From Rhodoferax sp. (lineage in GTDB: Bacteria > Pseudomonadota > Gammaproteobacteria > Burkholderiales > Burkholderiaceae_C): a stretch of 64,000 bases of DNA. A model generated the notes under the pieces. That model ran no database searches and was not told the origin of the DNA. It saw only the letters and a list, made by a program, of their open reading frames with translations. Shown here in pieces: positions 24,632 through 34,528 of the stretch. Each line of letters starts with the position of its first letter. Position 1 is the first letter of the stretch. Location: positions 124,001 through 188,000 of the forward strand of contig SSFF01000011.1 in the NCBI GenBank assembly GCA_008015235.1, read 5' to 3'. The position numbers and the translations under genes are program-made.

Positions 24632-25383
24632 ACGGCTGGCAAACCCTGCTCTACAAGGAAGTGCTGCGCTTCTGGAAGGTCAGCTTCCAGACCATTGCGG
24701 CGCCGGTACTCACCTCGGTGCTGTACCTGATGATCTTCGGCCACGTGCTCGAAGACCATGTGAAGGTCTACGACAGCATCAGTTATACGGCCTTCCTGGT
24801 CCCCGGTCTTGTCATGATGAGCGTGCTGCAGAACGCCTTTGCCAACAGCTCGTCCTCGTTGATCCAAAGCAAGATCATGGGCAACCTGGTGTTCCTGTTG
24901 CTCACGCCCTTGTCGCATTGGCACTGGTTTGTGGCGTACGTGGGTTCGGCCATTGCCCGTGGCCTGGTGGTGGGCGGTGGTGTTTTCCTTGTCACTGCTT
25001 GGTTTGCGCACCTCAATTTCGAGGCGCCGCTGTGGATCCTGGTGTTCGCCGTCATGGGTGCGGCGCTGCTGGGCACGCTGGGACTGATTGCCGGCTTGTG
25101 GGCAGAGAAGTTTGATCAGCTGGCGGCGTTCCAGAATTTCATCATCATGCCCATGACCTTTCTCAGCGGCGTGTTCTATTCCATCCATTCCCTGCCGTCG
25201 TTCTGGCTGGCCTTAAGCCATTTCAACCCGTTTTTCTACATGATCGACGGATTCCGGTACGGCTTCTTTGGGGTCAGCGATGTCTCGCCATGGTTGAGCC
25301 TGGGGGTGGTCGGCGTAGCCTGGGCGCTGGTAAGCGCAGTCGCCATTCACTTACTACGCACCGGCTACAAGATCCGCAGCTAA
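24628..25383 (+). CDS. ABC-2 type permease (YadH-like)
   Basis: A 251-residue inner-membrane protein with about six hydrophobic helices and the ABC-2 permease segment FQNFIIMPMTFLSGVFYSI near 165-185, with LSHFNPFFYMIDGFRYGFFG after it. Partner of the preceding ATPase. The substrate cannot be inferred from sequence; homologues are annotated as YadH-type exporters. Confidence 0.86.
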   Translation: MNGWQTLLYKEVLRFWKVSFQTIAAPVLTSVLYLMIFGHVLEDHVKVYDSISYTAFLVPGLVMMSVLQNAFANSSSSLIQSKIMGNLVFLLLTPLSHWHWFVAYVGSAIARGLVVGGGVFLVTAWFAHLNFEAPLWILVFAVMGAALLGTLGLIAGLWAEKFDQLAAFQNFIIMPMTFLSGVFYSIHSLPSFWLALSHFNPFFYMIDGFRYGFFGVSDVSPWLSLGVVGVAWALVSAVAIHLLRTGYKIRS

Positions 25384-25396
25384 TTTTCTGTTTCCT

Positions 25397-25636
25397 ATGA
25401 CCGCTGAAGAAATCCAAACTCTGATTGCCAACGCCATTGCCTGCGACCACTGCGTCGTCGAGGGCGACGGTCGCCATTGGTACGCCACCGTGGTATCCAG
25501 CGCCTTCGAAGGCAAGCGCCTGATCCAGCGCCACCAGGCGGTGTACGCCACCATGGGCGATCGCATGAAGACCGACGAAGTGCATGCGCTCTCCATCCGT
25601 GCATTCACCCCGGCCGAATGGGCCCAGCAGGCCTGA
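25397..25636 (+). CDS. ibaG: BolA family protein IbaG
   Basis: A 79-residue BolA-like protein with the helix-turn segment GDGRHWYATVVSSAFEGK, a central conserved R-HQAVYA and the closing HALSIRAFTPAEW. IbaG binds iron-sulfur clusters with monothiol glutaredoxin and is linked to acid response. Its position just before murA is conserved in proteobacteria. Confidence 0.88.
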   Translation: MTAEEIQTLIANAIACDHCVVEGDGRHWYATVVSSAFEGKRLIQRHQAVYATMGDRMKTDEVHALSIRAFTPAEWAQQA

Positions 25637-25651
25637 ACCTAATACTTTCTT

Positions 25652-26929
25652 ATGGACAAACTACTCATTCGCGGCGGACAGCCGCTGCACGGTACGGTGC
25701 CGATTTCCGGCGCCAAGAACGCGGCCCTGCCCGAACTGTGTGCCACCTTGCTGACTGCCGAGCCTGTCACGCTGCACAACGTACCACGCCTGCAAGACGT
25801 GAACACCATGCTCAAGCTCATCCGCAACATGGGGGTGCAGGTGGAGCAGGGGGACGGTGGGGCGGTCACAGTCCATGCTGGTAGCCTCAACAACCCCGAA
25901 GCGCCGTACGAGCTGGTGAAAACCATGCGCGCTTCGGTGCTGGCTTTGGGGCCCTTGCTGGCGCGTTTTGGCGAGGCCACAGTGTCGCTGCCCGGGGGCT
26001 GCGCCATCGGCTCGCGCCCGGTGGACCAGCATCTGAAGGGCCTGGCCGCCATGGGCGCCGACATTGTGGTCGAGCACGGCTACATGATCGCCAAGCTGCC
26101 CAAGGGCCGCACGCGCCTGCACGGCGCCCGTATCGCTACCGACATGGTGACCGTCACCGGCACCGAAAACTTTCTCATGGCTGCCGCCTTGGCCGAGGGC
26201 GAAACCATCCTGGAAAACGCCGCCCAGGAGCCCGAGATTCCCGACCTGTGCGAAATGCTCATCGCCATGGGCGCCAAGATTGAAGGCCACGGTAGCAGCC
26301 GCATCCGCATCGAAGGGGTTGAGCGCTTGCATGGCGCTACCCATACCGTGGTGGCCGACCGCATCGAAACGGGAACCTTCCTGTGCGCAGTGGCCGCGAC
26401 CGGCGGCGACGTGGTCTTGCAGCATGGCCGCATCGACCACTTGGAGTCGGTGGTGGAAAAGCTGCGCGACGCTGGCGCCACCGTGACGGCAGTGGACGGC
26501 GGCATCCGCGTCCAGGCCCAAGGCCCGGCCTACACCCACCTCAAGGCGCAAAGCTTCCGTACCCACGAGTACCCGGGCTTCCCCACCGACATGCAGGCCC
26601 AGTTCATGGCGCTCAACTGCATTGCCCAGGGCTCGGCCAAGGTTACGGAGACCATTTTCGAGAACCGCTTCATGCACGTGAACGAACTGGTGCGCCTGGG
26701 TGCCCACATCCAGATCGACGGCAAGGTCGCTGTGGTGGAAGGTGTGCCCAAGCTTTCGGGCGCGACCGTCATGGCCACGGACCTGCGCGCGTCGGCCAGC
26801 CTGGTGATTGCCGGCCTGGTGGCCGAAGGTGAAACCGTGGTCGACCGCATCTACCACCTCGATCGCGGCTATGACCAGATGGAAGCCAAACTGCGCGGCA
26901 TCGGCGCTGACATTGAACGCATCAAATAA
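25652..26929 (+). CDS. murA: UDP-N-acetylglucosamine 1-carboxyvinyltransferase
   Basis: A 425-residue enolpyruvyl transferase catalysing the first committed step of peptidoglycan synthesis from UDP-GlcNAc and phosphoenolpyruvate. Lys22 ([11 protein letters not shown]) and the catalytic Cys117 in [15 protein letters not shown] are present, so the usual fosfomycin-target Cys is kept. The late motif [15 protein letters not shown] is also present. It is followed by hisG after 2 bp, so murA and the his genes are probably co-transcribed. Confidence 0.96.
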   Translation: MDKLLIRGGQPLHGTVPISGAKNAALPELCATLLTAEPVTLHNVPRLQDVNTMLKLIRNMGVQVEQGDGGAVTVHAGSLNNPEAPYELVKTMRASVLALGPLLARFGEATVSLPGGCAIGSRPVDQHLKGLAAMGADIVVEHGYMIAKLPKGRTRLHGARIATDMVTVTGTENFLMAAALAEGETILENAAQEPEIPDLCEMLIAMGAKIEGHGSSRIRIEGVERLHGATHTVVADRIETGTFLCAVAATGGDVVLQHGRIDHLESVVEKLRDAGATVTAVDGGIRVQAQGPAYTHLKAQSFRTHEYPGFPTDMQAQFMALNCIAQGSAKVTETIFENRFMHVNELVRLGAHIQIDGKVAVVEGVPKLSGATVMATDLRASASLVIAGLVAEGETVVDRIYHLDRGYDQMEAKLRGIGADIERIK

Positions 26930-26931
26930 TC

Positions 26932-27570
26932 ATGATCACCCTCGCCCTCTCCAAAGGCCGCATCTTCGAAGAAACCGTGCCCCTGCTCAAAGCGGCTGGC
27001 ATCGAGGTCATGGACGACCCGGAAAAATCGCGCAAGCTCATTCTGGACACCAACCTGCCCGACGTGCGCCTGCTCGTGGTGCGCGCCACCGACGTGCCGA
27101 CCTATGTGCAGCATGGCGGCGCCGACCTCGGCATCACCGGCAAGGACACCTTGCTGGAGCACGGTGGCGAGGGCCTGTACCAGCCGCTGGACCTGAACAT
27201 TGCCAAGTGCCGCATCAGCGTGGCGGTGCGTGCCGACTTCGACTACGCCAGCGCCGTCAAGCAGGGCTCGCGCCTGACCGTCGCCACCAAGTACGTGGCC
27301 ATTGCGCGTGAGTTCTTTGCCACCAAGGGCGTGCACGTGGACCTGATCAAGCTCTACGGCAGCATGGAGTTGGCCCCGCTGGTGGGGCTGGCCGACGCCA
27401 TCGTCGACCTGGTGTCCACCGGCAACACCCTCAAGGCCAACAAGCTGGTGGAAGTGGAACGCATCATGGACATCAGCTCGCGCCTGGTGGTCAACCAGGC
27501 CGCCTTGAAGCTCAAACGCGAACCTCTGCGCAAGATCATCGACGCCTTTGCTGGCGCCGTCACTCCGTAA
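26932..27570 (+). CDS. hisG: ATP phosphoribosyltransferase, short form
   Basis: A 212-residue HisG that starts histidine synthesis by joining ATP and PRPP. It lacks the C-terminal regulatory domain of the long form, so it should need HisZ as partner for activity and feedback control; no hisZ lies in this window. The catalytic segment [17 protein letters not shown] is the PRPP-binding loop. The stop codon directly abuts repeat copy B. Confidence 0.95.
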   Translation: MITLALSKGRIFEETVPLLKAAGIEVMDDPEKSRKLILDTNLPDVRLLVVRATDVPTYVQHGGADLGITGKDTLLEHGGEGLYQPLDLNIAKCRISVAVRADFDYASAVKQGSRLTVATKYVAIAREFFATKGVHVDLIKLYGSMELAPLVGLADAIVDLVSTGNTLKANKLVEVERIMDISSRLVVNQAALKLKREPLRKIIDAFAGAVTP

Positions 27571-27625
27571 TTGCTATGACTTTGGTAGCTGCTCCCGCAC
27601 ATCTGTCCACGGCTGCGGCCGATTT
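27571..27625 (-). repeat. Two-hairpin repeat, copy B, across the hisD start
   Basis: On the + strand: TTGCTAT, seven bases, GTAGCTGCTCCCGCA, ten bases, then CGGCTGCGGCCGATTT. This is the reverse complement of the element seen in copies C and D, with some divergence. It begins right after the hisG stop and covers the hisD start codon and about the first 17 codons. Confidence 0.65.
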
Positions 27626-28892
27626 TGAACAACAGTTTCAGGCGCGCCTGCACTGGTCGGCCGATACCGATGCGGCCATCGAGCAGCGCGTGGCCGACAT
27701 CCTGGCCGACGTACAGGCCCGTGGCGACGCTGCTGTGCTGGAGTACACGGCACGCTTTGACGCACTGCCCGCCGCCGACATGCGCGCGCTGGAGTTGACC
27801 CAGGCCGAGCTCAAAGCGGCATTCGACAGCATTCCCGCAGCGCAGCGTAGCGCGCTGGAAGCCGCTGCCAGAAGAGTGCGCAGCTACCACGAAGCACAGA
27901 AAAAAGCCTCGGGTGAGAGCTGGAGCTACCGCGATGAGGACGGCACCCTGCTGGGCCAGAAGGTCACACCGCTGGACCGCGTTGGCATCTACGTGCCCGG
28001 TGGCAAGGCAGCCTACCCATCGTCGGTGCTGATGAACGCCATTCCCGCGCACGTGGCCGGTGTCGGCGAAATCATCATGGTCGTCCCCACCCCGCGCGGC
28101 GAAAAGAACGCCCTGGTGCTGGCCGCGGCCTACGTGGCTGGTGTTACGCGAGCCTTCACCATCGGTGGTGCGCAGGCGGTGGCCGCATTGGCCTATGGCA
28201 CCGCCACCATCCCCGCCGTGGACAAGATCACCGGCCCGGGCAACGCCTATGTGGCGGCCGCCAAGCGCCGCGTGTTCGGCAAGGTCGGCATCGACATGAT
28301 TGCCGGGCCCAGCGAAATTCTGGTGCTGGCCGATGGCACAACACCGCCCGATTGGGTGGCCATGGACCTTTTTTCACAGGCCGAGCACGATGAATTGGCG
28401 CAAAGCATCTTGCTGTGCCCGGATGCTGCGTACATCGCCCAGGTACAAGCTAGCATCGATCGCCTGTTGCCCGAGATGCCGCGTGCCGAGATCATCGCCA
28501 AGAGCCTCACCGGCCGTGGTGCGCTGATCCACACCCGCAACATGGAAGAGGCCTGCGCCATTTCCAACCGCATTGCACCCGAGCACCTGGAGGTGAGCAG
28601 TACCGATCCGCACCGCTGGGAGCCCCTGCTCAAGCACGCAGGCGCCATCTTCCTCGGGGCCTACACCAGCGAAAGCCTGGGCGACTACTGCGCTGGCCCC
28701 AACCACGTGCTGCCCACCAGCGGCACGGCGCGCTTCTCCAGCCCGCTGGGGGTGTACGACTTCCAGAAGCGCTCCAGTCTCATCGAAGTGAGCGAAGCCG
28801 GTGCCCAAAAGCTGGGCGTGGTGGCGGCCGAACTGGCCTACGGCGAAGGGCTGCAGGGTCACGCCCGCGCTGCAGAAATGCGGCTCAAGTAA
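27576..28892 (+). CDS. hisD: Histidinol dehydrogenase
   Basis: A 438-residue zinc enzyme that oxidises L-histidinol to histidine in two NAD-dependent steps. Motifs include [48 protein letters not shown], the metal/catalytic region [10 protein letters not shown] and RIAPEHLEV with the catalytic Glu-His. The N-terminal residues ([16 protein letters not shown]) come from an antisense copy of the repeat and no Shine-Dalgarno precedes the ATG; the conserved fold starts further in. Confidence 0.95.
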   Translation: MTLVAAPAHLSTAAADFEQQFQARLHWSADTDAAIEQRVADILADVQARGDAAVLEYTARFDALPAADMRALELTQAELKAAFDSIPAAQRSALEAAARRVRSYHEAQKKASGESWSYRDEDGTLLGQKVTPLDRVGIYVPGGKAAYPSSVLMNAIPAHVAGVGEIIMVVPTPRGEKNALVLAAAYVAGVTRAFTIGGAQAVAALAYGTATIPAVDKITGPGNAYVAAAKRRVFGKVGIDMIAGPSEILVLADGTTPPDWVAMDLFSQAEHDELAQSILLCPDAAYIAQVQASIDRLLPEMPRAEIIAKSLTGRGALIHTRNMEEACAISNRIAPEHLEVSSTDPHRWEPLLKHAGAIFLGAYTSESLGDYCAGPNHVLPTSGTARFSSPLGVYDFQKRSSLIEVSEAGAQKLGVVAAELAYGEGLQGHARAAEMRLK

Positions 28893-28920
28893 AGCGACAG
28901 GCGGTGTCAGCTTGCAAGAC

Positions 28921-29316
28921 ATGAAACGATTGAATACCGTGCAGCCCCGCAAGCTGCTGCGGCACATGGCTATGTTTGCCGCGCTGGGGACGGCATGTTG
29001 GTGCGCATGTGCACCCGCACTAGCCATGAGCCTGCGTGAATTGCGTGCATTGGAAAAATCCGACAAAAAACAGGGCGACCTGTACGCCCGCTACTACCTG
29101 GTGGGCGTCATGGAGGGCTTGCTCGACGCCCATGCCCAGATGGCGCGCCAGGGCGCAGCCCCCACACTGTGCCTGCAAGGCCGGCGCCTGGAGCCCAGCA
29201 TGGCACGCAACTTGTTTGATGGTGAATTGCGCCGCAACCCCGACGTGTACGAGGCCGACATGCAGGTCTCGTTGGTCATGGAGCAGGCCCTGCTGTCGGC
29301 GTACTCCTGCGAATGA
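28921..29316 (+). CDS. Small exported protein, Rap1a/Tai-like
   Basis: A 131-residue protein with a clear signal peptide (cleavage near APALA-M, about residue 34). The mature part has the look of the Rap1a/Tai family: YYLVGVMEGLLDAH, a single Cys (TLCLQGRRL), a helix RNPDVYEADMQ and a closing AYSCE. The two mature Cys could form a disulfide. Family members include immunity proteins to amidase effectors, but many are of unknown function. It lies 28 bp after hisD on the same strand and converges on dnaE2. Confidence 0.5.
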   Translation: MKRLNTVQPRKLLRHMAMFAALGTACWCACAPALAMSLRELRALEKSDKKQGDLYARYYLVGVMEGLLDAHAQMARQGAAPTLCLQGRRLEPSMARNLFDGELRRNPDVYEADMQVSLVMEQALLSAYSCE

Positions 29317-29342
29317 GGAATCCGTCGGGAGGGAACGCACCT

Positions 29343-32300
29343 TCAATGGAAATCCCGGCTCGGTGCCGCCAGTCTGCCCAATAGAGGTGTGAGGTCCACC
29401 AGATGCTTTGCCACCAGACTGCGCACGTCCCCTTCACGCTGCCATATGCCCGCCACCCCCAACAGCCGGGCATTCATCAGCTCCCTGCGCTGTCTCTCGC
29501 GTAAGCCTTTCCACACAATCACCTGCACGGCGCCGAACTCGTCTTCCAGCGATACAAACACCACCCCCTTGGCTGTTTCCGGTTGCTGGCGCAGAGTTAC
29601 GATGCCACTGGTTCGAACCAAGCGCCCGTTGGGTAGCGGTTGCAGCTCCTGCGAAGAGAGGAAACGTTGGGTCGACAACTGCTTGCGCAGCAGCGCCATC
29701 GGGTGGCGGCGCAAGGTCAGCCCCATTGCGGCGTAATCAAACACAATTTCCTCGCCTTCTGGGGCAGTTGGCAGCTCCAACCAGTCTTCCTTCACCGTGG
29801 CGTCGTGCAGCAGTGGCGGCGTGGCATGCAGGGCCGAGGCGTCCCAGACCTGTTGGCGGCGGTGACCGGACAGGCTGTGTAGCGCGTCCGCAGCGGCCAG
29901 CAGGCGCATCTCATGCTGCTCCAGTTGGGTACGCCGCGCCAGGTCTTCGGCCCCTTCAAAAGGCCGCTGGTTTCGTGTCTCTACGATGCGCCGGGCGGAG
30001 GAGTCTTTCAAACCGGTGATGAGCCGCAATCCCAAGCGCACGGCAGGCGTGTGGGGCAAGTCTTCCAGCGTGGCGTCGATGGCGCTGTACATCACGTCCA
30101 CAGGGCGCACTTCCACACCGTGTCGCCGGGCATCCTGCACCAGCTGGCTGGGGGAATAAAACCCCAGGGGTTGTGAATTCAGCATGGCGGCCAAAAAACA
30201 GGCGGGCTCAGTGTGCTTGAGCCAGCAACTGGCATAGACCAATAGCGCAAAGGAGGCTGCATGGGACTCTGGAAAACCATATTCGCTGAACCCCTTGATC
30301 TGCTCAAAAATCTGTTCGGCAAAAGCCTTCTCGTAGCCACGCGAAGTCATGCCATCCACGATGCGGTCGTAGTACTTCTCCAGCCCGCCCTTGCGCTTCC
30401 ATGCTGCCATGGCGCGGCGCAGGCCATCGGCTTCCCCGGCACTGAAGCCGGCGGCCAGCATGGCAATCTGCATGACCTGCTCCTGGAACACTGGCACGCC
30501 CAGCGTCCGCCCCAAGGCTTCTTCCAAGGCTGCGCTGGGGTAGACCACAGGCTCCTTGCCCTGGCGTCGATTCAAGTAGGGGTGAACCATCCCTCCCTGG
30601 ATAGGGCCGGGGCGGACGATGGCCACTTCAATCACCAAGTCGTAAAAGCATCGGGGCTGCAGCCGTGGCAGCATCGACATCTGGGCGCGCGATTCAATCT
30701 GGAACACGCCCACGGTATCGGCCTTGCAAATCATGTCGTAGGTGCCTGGGTCTTCTGCCGGGATGTCCTGCATCTCGAACTGATAGCCCCTGCGCATGCC
30801 CACCAGTGCCAGGGATTTGCGCAAGGCCGTGAGCATGCCCAGAGCCAACACGTCGACCTTGAGCAGACTCATGGCATCGATGTCGTCCTTGTCCCACTGG
30901 ATGACGGTGCGGTTTTCCATGGATGCTGCTTCGATGGGCACCATGCGCGACAACGGACCACGGGTGAGTACAAAGCCCCCAGGGTGTTGCGACAGGTGCC
31001 GCGGAAAGCCCATCAGCTGGGAGCTCAAGTCCAATAGTTGGCGCACCCCCAGGTCGTCTGTACTGAGCCCGACCTCCACCAGCCGGTCGGCGCGCACCGT
31101 ACGGCCATCGAACCAGTGGTGCCCCTTGGTCAGTTTCTCAAGCACAGCGAGGTCAAAGCCGAGGGCCTTGCCCACATCGCGGATGGCCGATTTGGGACGA
31201 TAGGAAATCACCACTGCCGTGAGCGCGGCACGGTCACGTCCGTACTTCTGATACAGGTACTGGATGACTTCTTCACGCCGCTCGTGTTCGAAGTCGATGT
31301 CTATGTCGGGGGGCTCGTTGCGCTCCTTGCTGATGAAGCGCTCAAACAGCATCGACATGCGCGCCGGGTCGACCTCGGTGACATGCAGGCAAAAGCACAC
31401 CACGCTGTTGGCGGCGCTGCCCCGACCCTGGCACAGGATGTTGCGTGAGCGTGCAAAGGCAACGATGTCGTACACCGTCAGGAAGTAGGGTTCGTAGTGC
31501 AACTCGCCAATCAATGCCAGTTCATGCTCAATCTGGCGCTGCACCTTGGCTGTCATGCCATTGGGCCAGCGCCTGCCGGCACCTTCGTAGGTCACCCGGC
31601 GCAGGTAAGAAGCCGGTGTTTCTCCCTGAGGAACGATTTCCTCGGGGTACTGGTAGCGCAGTTCCTCCAGGGAGAAGGTGCACCGGTTCGCCACATGCAG
31701 CGTCTGCGTCAGCAAGTCCTCCGGGAAGGCCTGTCCCAGGCGCAAGCGCGTGCGCAGGTGGCGTTCGGCGTTTTGCTGCAGTGCCAGACCACATTCGGTC
31801 AGGGGCTTGCACAAGTGGGTCGCTGTCAGCACGTCCTGCAGCGGCTTGCGCGAACGGACATGCATGTAAACACCTCCCACGGCAACCAGTGGCATGGCCG
31901 TCGCGGCGCTGGCTTCGCGCATCCGGTAGAGCCAGATTTCGTCATCCACCAGACGCAGCTGCTCCACACCGAACCAGCACCGGCCCAGGAAGTGCCTGAG
32001 CGACCATTGGCCAATCGAAAGCAGTTGTGCGGGAGTGCTGCGCCTTGCAGGCAGTACGACCACCAAGCAGTCTGCCAGTGCCTGGCCTTGCAAATCCGAT
32101 TGCAGCAGGCGATAGCTGCCCTTCTTAGGGGTGGACCTGCGCAAGCGTGTGATGAACTCGCACAGGTTCCCGTACCCCTGGAAGTTCTGGGCCAGCACTA
32201 CCAGGGTGAAGGGTGTGGCGCATTCGACCTCGAACTGGGAACCCACCAGCAACTTCAATCTAGCGGATTGGGCCTCCACGTGGGCACGCACCACGCCTGC

Positions 32301-32444
32301 CAAGCTGCATTCATCGGTAATGGCCAGTGCCGAATAGCCCAGCTTCTTGGCACGTGCCACCAGCTCCTCGGGCCGACTGGCTCCGCGCAGGAAAGAAAAG
32401 TTCGACAAACAGCAAAGCTCTGCGTAGGAAGGCAGTATGGACAT
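29343..32444 (-). CDS. dnaE2: Error-prone DNA polymerase DnaE2 (ImuC)
   Basis: A 1033-residue C-family polymerase of the SOS mutasome. A PHP domain (about 1-270) is followed by the polymerase core with GRGSAANS (about 340-347), the catalytic PDIDIDF at 379-385 (Asp380, 382 and 384), a thumb and fingers region, and a C-terminal OB domain (GIVTLRQQPETAKGV, then DEFGAVQVIVW). The PHP start reads ELCCLSNFSFLRG; I recall the family having His at the first Cys (residue 11), so a metal ligand appears lost. Third gene of imuA-imuB-dnaE2, 9 bp after imuB. Confidence 0.94.
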   Translation of the reverse strand: MSILPSYAELCCLSNFSFLRGASRPEELVARAKKLGYSALAITDECSLAGVVRAHVEAQSARLKLLVGSQFEVECATPFTLVVLAQNFQGYGNLCEFITRLRRSTPKKGSYRLLQSDLQGQALADCLVVVLPARRSTPAQLLSIGQWSLRHFLGRCWFGVEQLRLVDDEIWLYRMREASAATAMPLVAVGGVYMHVRSRKPLQDVLTATHLCKPLTECGLALQQNAERHLRTRLRLGQAFPEDLLTQTLHVANRCTFSLEELRYQYPEEIVPQGETPASYLRRVTYEGAGRRWPNGMTAKVQRQIEHELALIGELHYEPYFLTVYDIVAFARSRNILCQGRGSAANSVVCFCLHVTEVDPARMSMLFERFISKERNEPPDIDIDFEHERREEVIQYLYQKYGRDRAALTAVVISYRPKSAIRDVGKALGFDLAVLEKLTKGHHWFDGRTVRADRLVEVGLSTDDLGVRQLLDLSSQLMGFPRHLSQHPGGFVLTRGPLSRMVPIEAASMENRTVIQWDKDDIDAMSLLKVDVLALGMLTALRKSLALVGMRRGYQFEMQDIPAEDPGTYDMICKADTVGVFQIESRAQMSMLPRLQPRCFYDLVIEVAIVRPGPIQGGMVHPYLNRRQGKEPVVYPSAALEEALGRTLGVPVFQEQVMQIAMLAAGFSAGEADGLRRAMAAWKRKGGLEKYYDRIVDGMTSRGYEKAFAEQIFEQIKGFSEYGFPESHAASFALLVYASCWLKHTEPACFLAAMLNSQPLGFYSPSQLVQDARRHGVEVRPVDVMYSAIDATLEDLPHTPAVRLGLRLITGLKDSSARRIVETRNQRPFEGAEDLARRTQLEQHEMRLLAAADALHSLSGHRRQQVWDASALHATPPLLHDATVKEDWLELPTAPEGEEIVFDYAAMGLTLRRHPMALLRKQLSTQRFLSSQELQPLPNGRLVRTSGIVTLRQQPETAKGVVFVSLEDEFGAVQVIVWKGLRERQRRELMNARLLGVAGIWQREGDVRSLVAKHLVDLTPLLGRLAAPSRDFH

Positions 32445-32453
32445 GGCCTGGCC

Positions 32454-33770
32454 TCACGCAAAGATTCCGTGCAAGTACCAGGATGCCGTGGCATCGTCCG
32501 GCAAGCGCTGCTGAAACACCCAGAGCGCTCCCGCATAGGGGCTCAAGGCTACCCAATAGTCGCGCACCGTGACCAAGTTGCGCTGGCCATGGGCGTCCTT
32601 GACCCGGTGCCACCAGCCGCCCTCCACGCGCTCGGGGCCTAGCAGCAGTTGCAAGGGGCCTTGATACAGCGGCCGGTTGTTCTGGACATCCAGTTGCAGC
32701 GGAGTGCGCAGCATCCAGGTGGGTTGTGGCCCGGCCACCAGTTGTGCTTTGGCTGAAGCTGTCTTGTCTTTGAGGGGCTGCCAGCGGTGCATGTGTTCCA
32801 ACCGATGGTCCTCCACCAGGACCGGGCGCAGAACACGGCCTTGGCCCAGTCGCGCCTCGATGCGCTCCAGCACCTGTTCCACCGCTTCCCCGGCGATTCG
32901 CTCATTGGGGACCAGGGAATGACTTTGCTCCAGGAGGGGTGCGACTTCCGTGGCATGAAGAACCAACTCCCCAGCCGGGGCTTGCAGCGTGCACCGGGCC
33001 AAGTTCTCGCTCAGTAGCCTGGAGAGGTGTTCGAGGTTGTGCGTAGCCTGCGCTGTGCGCACCGGCAGTTCTCCTCCATCTCCTACCTCCCGGGAGCGCA
33101 TGGCGTCGTGGCGCCAGGCCAGGGTAAGGGCCGTGACACCGCTCTGCCGTGCTGCCAGCCACCCTGTCATCTGCAGCAGCAGCCGGCGTGCGCCGAACAT
33201 CAGACCCATGGCGTTGTCGACCCGGCTTGGAAGCTCCAGCCGGGCACTGAAAGTCTCTGGCAGGGTGACCCAGGCATAGCCCTCGGGGCGCAACCCATAA
33301 GCCCGGTCCAGGGCCAGCAACAACGCATTATCGAAACGCCGACCGATTCCGCCGCGGGGCAGGCGCCGGACATCGGCCAGTGTTCGGCATCCCAGTCTTT
33401 GAAGCGTAGCACCATGCCGTGCGACGTCATCGATGGACTCCAGCGGTAACCGGTCCAGCAGCTTTGTCAGGGGCTCGGCAAAACCATCGCGCTGCCCCAA
33501 GCGTGCGCAGGCCAGCGCGGCCAGTCCCGTAGGGGCCCGTGCGAAGGAAGAAACTCCAAGCTCCTCGGCCCCCTGCGCAATCAGGCGCTCCAGCACCTCC
33601 TCGCCACCGAACAGTCGCAAGCTCTGCGACACCTCCAGCAGGACGGCTCGATCCACTTGCGCCACACGGTGGGTGTACTGCAATGCCCAGAAGCAGACCC
33701 CGCCCGAATCAATGGGCAGCTGGCTGTCGCAGGTCTTGTCGGTCAGCAGTGCGAACCAATGGGCGGACAT
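32454..33770 (-). CDS. imuB: ImuB, inactive Y-family polymerase-like mutasome protein
   Basis: A 438-residue protein of the DinB/ImuB family. It keeps helix-hairpin and little-finger regions (LQRLGCRTLADVRRLPRGG, LELPSRVDNAMGLMF) but lacks an obvious catalytic DE pair, as expected for ImuB, a hub binding the beta clamp and DnaE2. GPLQLLLGPERVEGGWW near the C-terminus may hold the clamp-binding peptide. I start at ATG 33770 (MSAHWFALLTD); an upstream in-frame start at 33791 is possible. The 5' end overlaps imuA by 62 bp in another frame. Confidence 0.88.
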   Translation of the reverse strand: MSAHWFALLTDKTCDSQLPIDSGGVCFWALQYTHRVAQVDRAVLLEVSQSLRLFGGEEVLERLIAQGAEELGVSSFARAPTGLAALACARLGQRDGFAEPLTKLLDRLPLESIDDVARHGATLQRLGCRTLADVRRLPRGGIGRRFDNALLLALDRAYGLRPEGYAWVTLPETFSARLELPSRVDNAMGLMFGARRLLLQMTGWLAARQSGVTALTLAWRHDAMRSREVGDGGELPVRTAQATHNLEHLSRLLSENLARCTLQAPAGELVLHATEVAPLLEQSHSLVPNERIAGEAVEQVLERIEARLGQGRVLRPVLVEDHRLEHMHRWQPLKDKTASAKAQLVAGPQPTWMLRTPLQLDVQNNRPLYQGPLQLLLGPERVEGGWWHRVKDAHGQRNLVTVRDYWVALSPYAGALWVFQQRLPDDATASWYLHGIFA

Positions 33771-34506
33771 TGGTGGCCTCCAGGGGAGCAAGCAGCCTGC
33801 TGGGGTGCAGTAGCCGCGGTGTGAAGAAGTGGGCCAGGGTCCCAGGGACTGCGTGGAGCGTGATGGCGTCTTCCAGCCATGCCCCTTTGCGTTTGAGGAT
33901 GTGCACCTGGAGCTCCCAGTCGGCGCCCAGTGTTGTCAGAACCCGCAAAGGGGCCGGTGAAGCATCGCGTTGGGCCGACTCCGGCCGGAACAAGAACACC
34001 GGGCAGTCGCAGCCTTGGGCGTGCACCTGCAGGCGGCGTAACTGTTCGGGTCGCGCCTGGGGCAGCCAGGCCAGGATGGCACCGCCCCGGGGGTTCGACT
34101 TGATGAGCTGTTCGGTTGCCCACAGGCGTTCTGCCGGTGTGTCGGCAGCAATCCAGACCAGGCTGCTCTCGGCAATTCCCAACTTGCTCAGGCCCGGCGG
34201 GTGGGGGCGCTTGGGTGGCCCCACCAACAGAATATGCCCACCTGTCGACGCCAGGGTGGCCAGGGTAGGGGAGAGTAGGCGCCATTCGCACAGGGAGGGT
34301 TGTGGCTGCAATAGCTCCGTGAGGGCGTTGCAGGGCCAGCCACCGCCGGGGAGCTGTGCGTCTAATGCTGTAAACCCCGTGGCCACAACGGCATCGCTAG
34401 CACAGCCAACTTCCATTCCACGCCATACCGCCTGTGCGATGCTGCTGGGCAGCTGGCTGGCGTCAAAGCGAGGCACGCCATATTGCGGGTTGTTGACGGG
34501 CTGCAT
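33709..34506 (-). CDS. imuA: ImuA, RecA-like SOS mutasome protein
   Basis: A 265-residue RecA/SulA-type fold protein. The region VATGFTALDAQLPGGGWP (about 42-59) matches the start of a RecA-like core, and LLVGPPKRPHPPG stands where a Walker A loop would be but is degenerate. With ImuB and DnaE2 it forms the damage-inducible mutasome common in bacteria without UmuDC. A LexA-type box lies 22 bp upstream of its start codon. Confidence 0.87.
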   Translation of the reverse strand: MQPVNNPQYGVPRFDASQLPSSIAQAVWRGMEVGCASDAVVATGFTALDAQLPGGGWPCNALTELLQPQPSLCEWRLLSPTLATLASTGGHILLVGPPKRPHPPGLSKLGIAESSLVWIAADTPAERLWATEQLIKSNPRGGAILAWLPQARPEQLRRLQVHAQGCDCPVFLFRPESAQRDASPAPLRVLTTLGADWELQVHILKRKGAWLEDAITLHAVPGTLAHFFTPRLLHPSRLLAPLEATNVRPLVRTADRQDLRQPAAH

Positions 34507-34528
34507 GGCGTATCGATTTGCTATTTAA

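Noticed and set aside
31497-32642. A 381-codon + strand frame opposite dnaE2
   Set aside because: Shadow of dnaE2; no domain or plausible start context.
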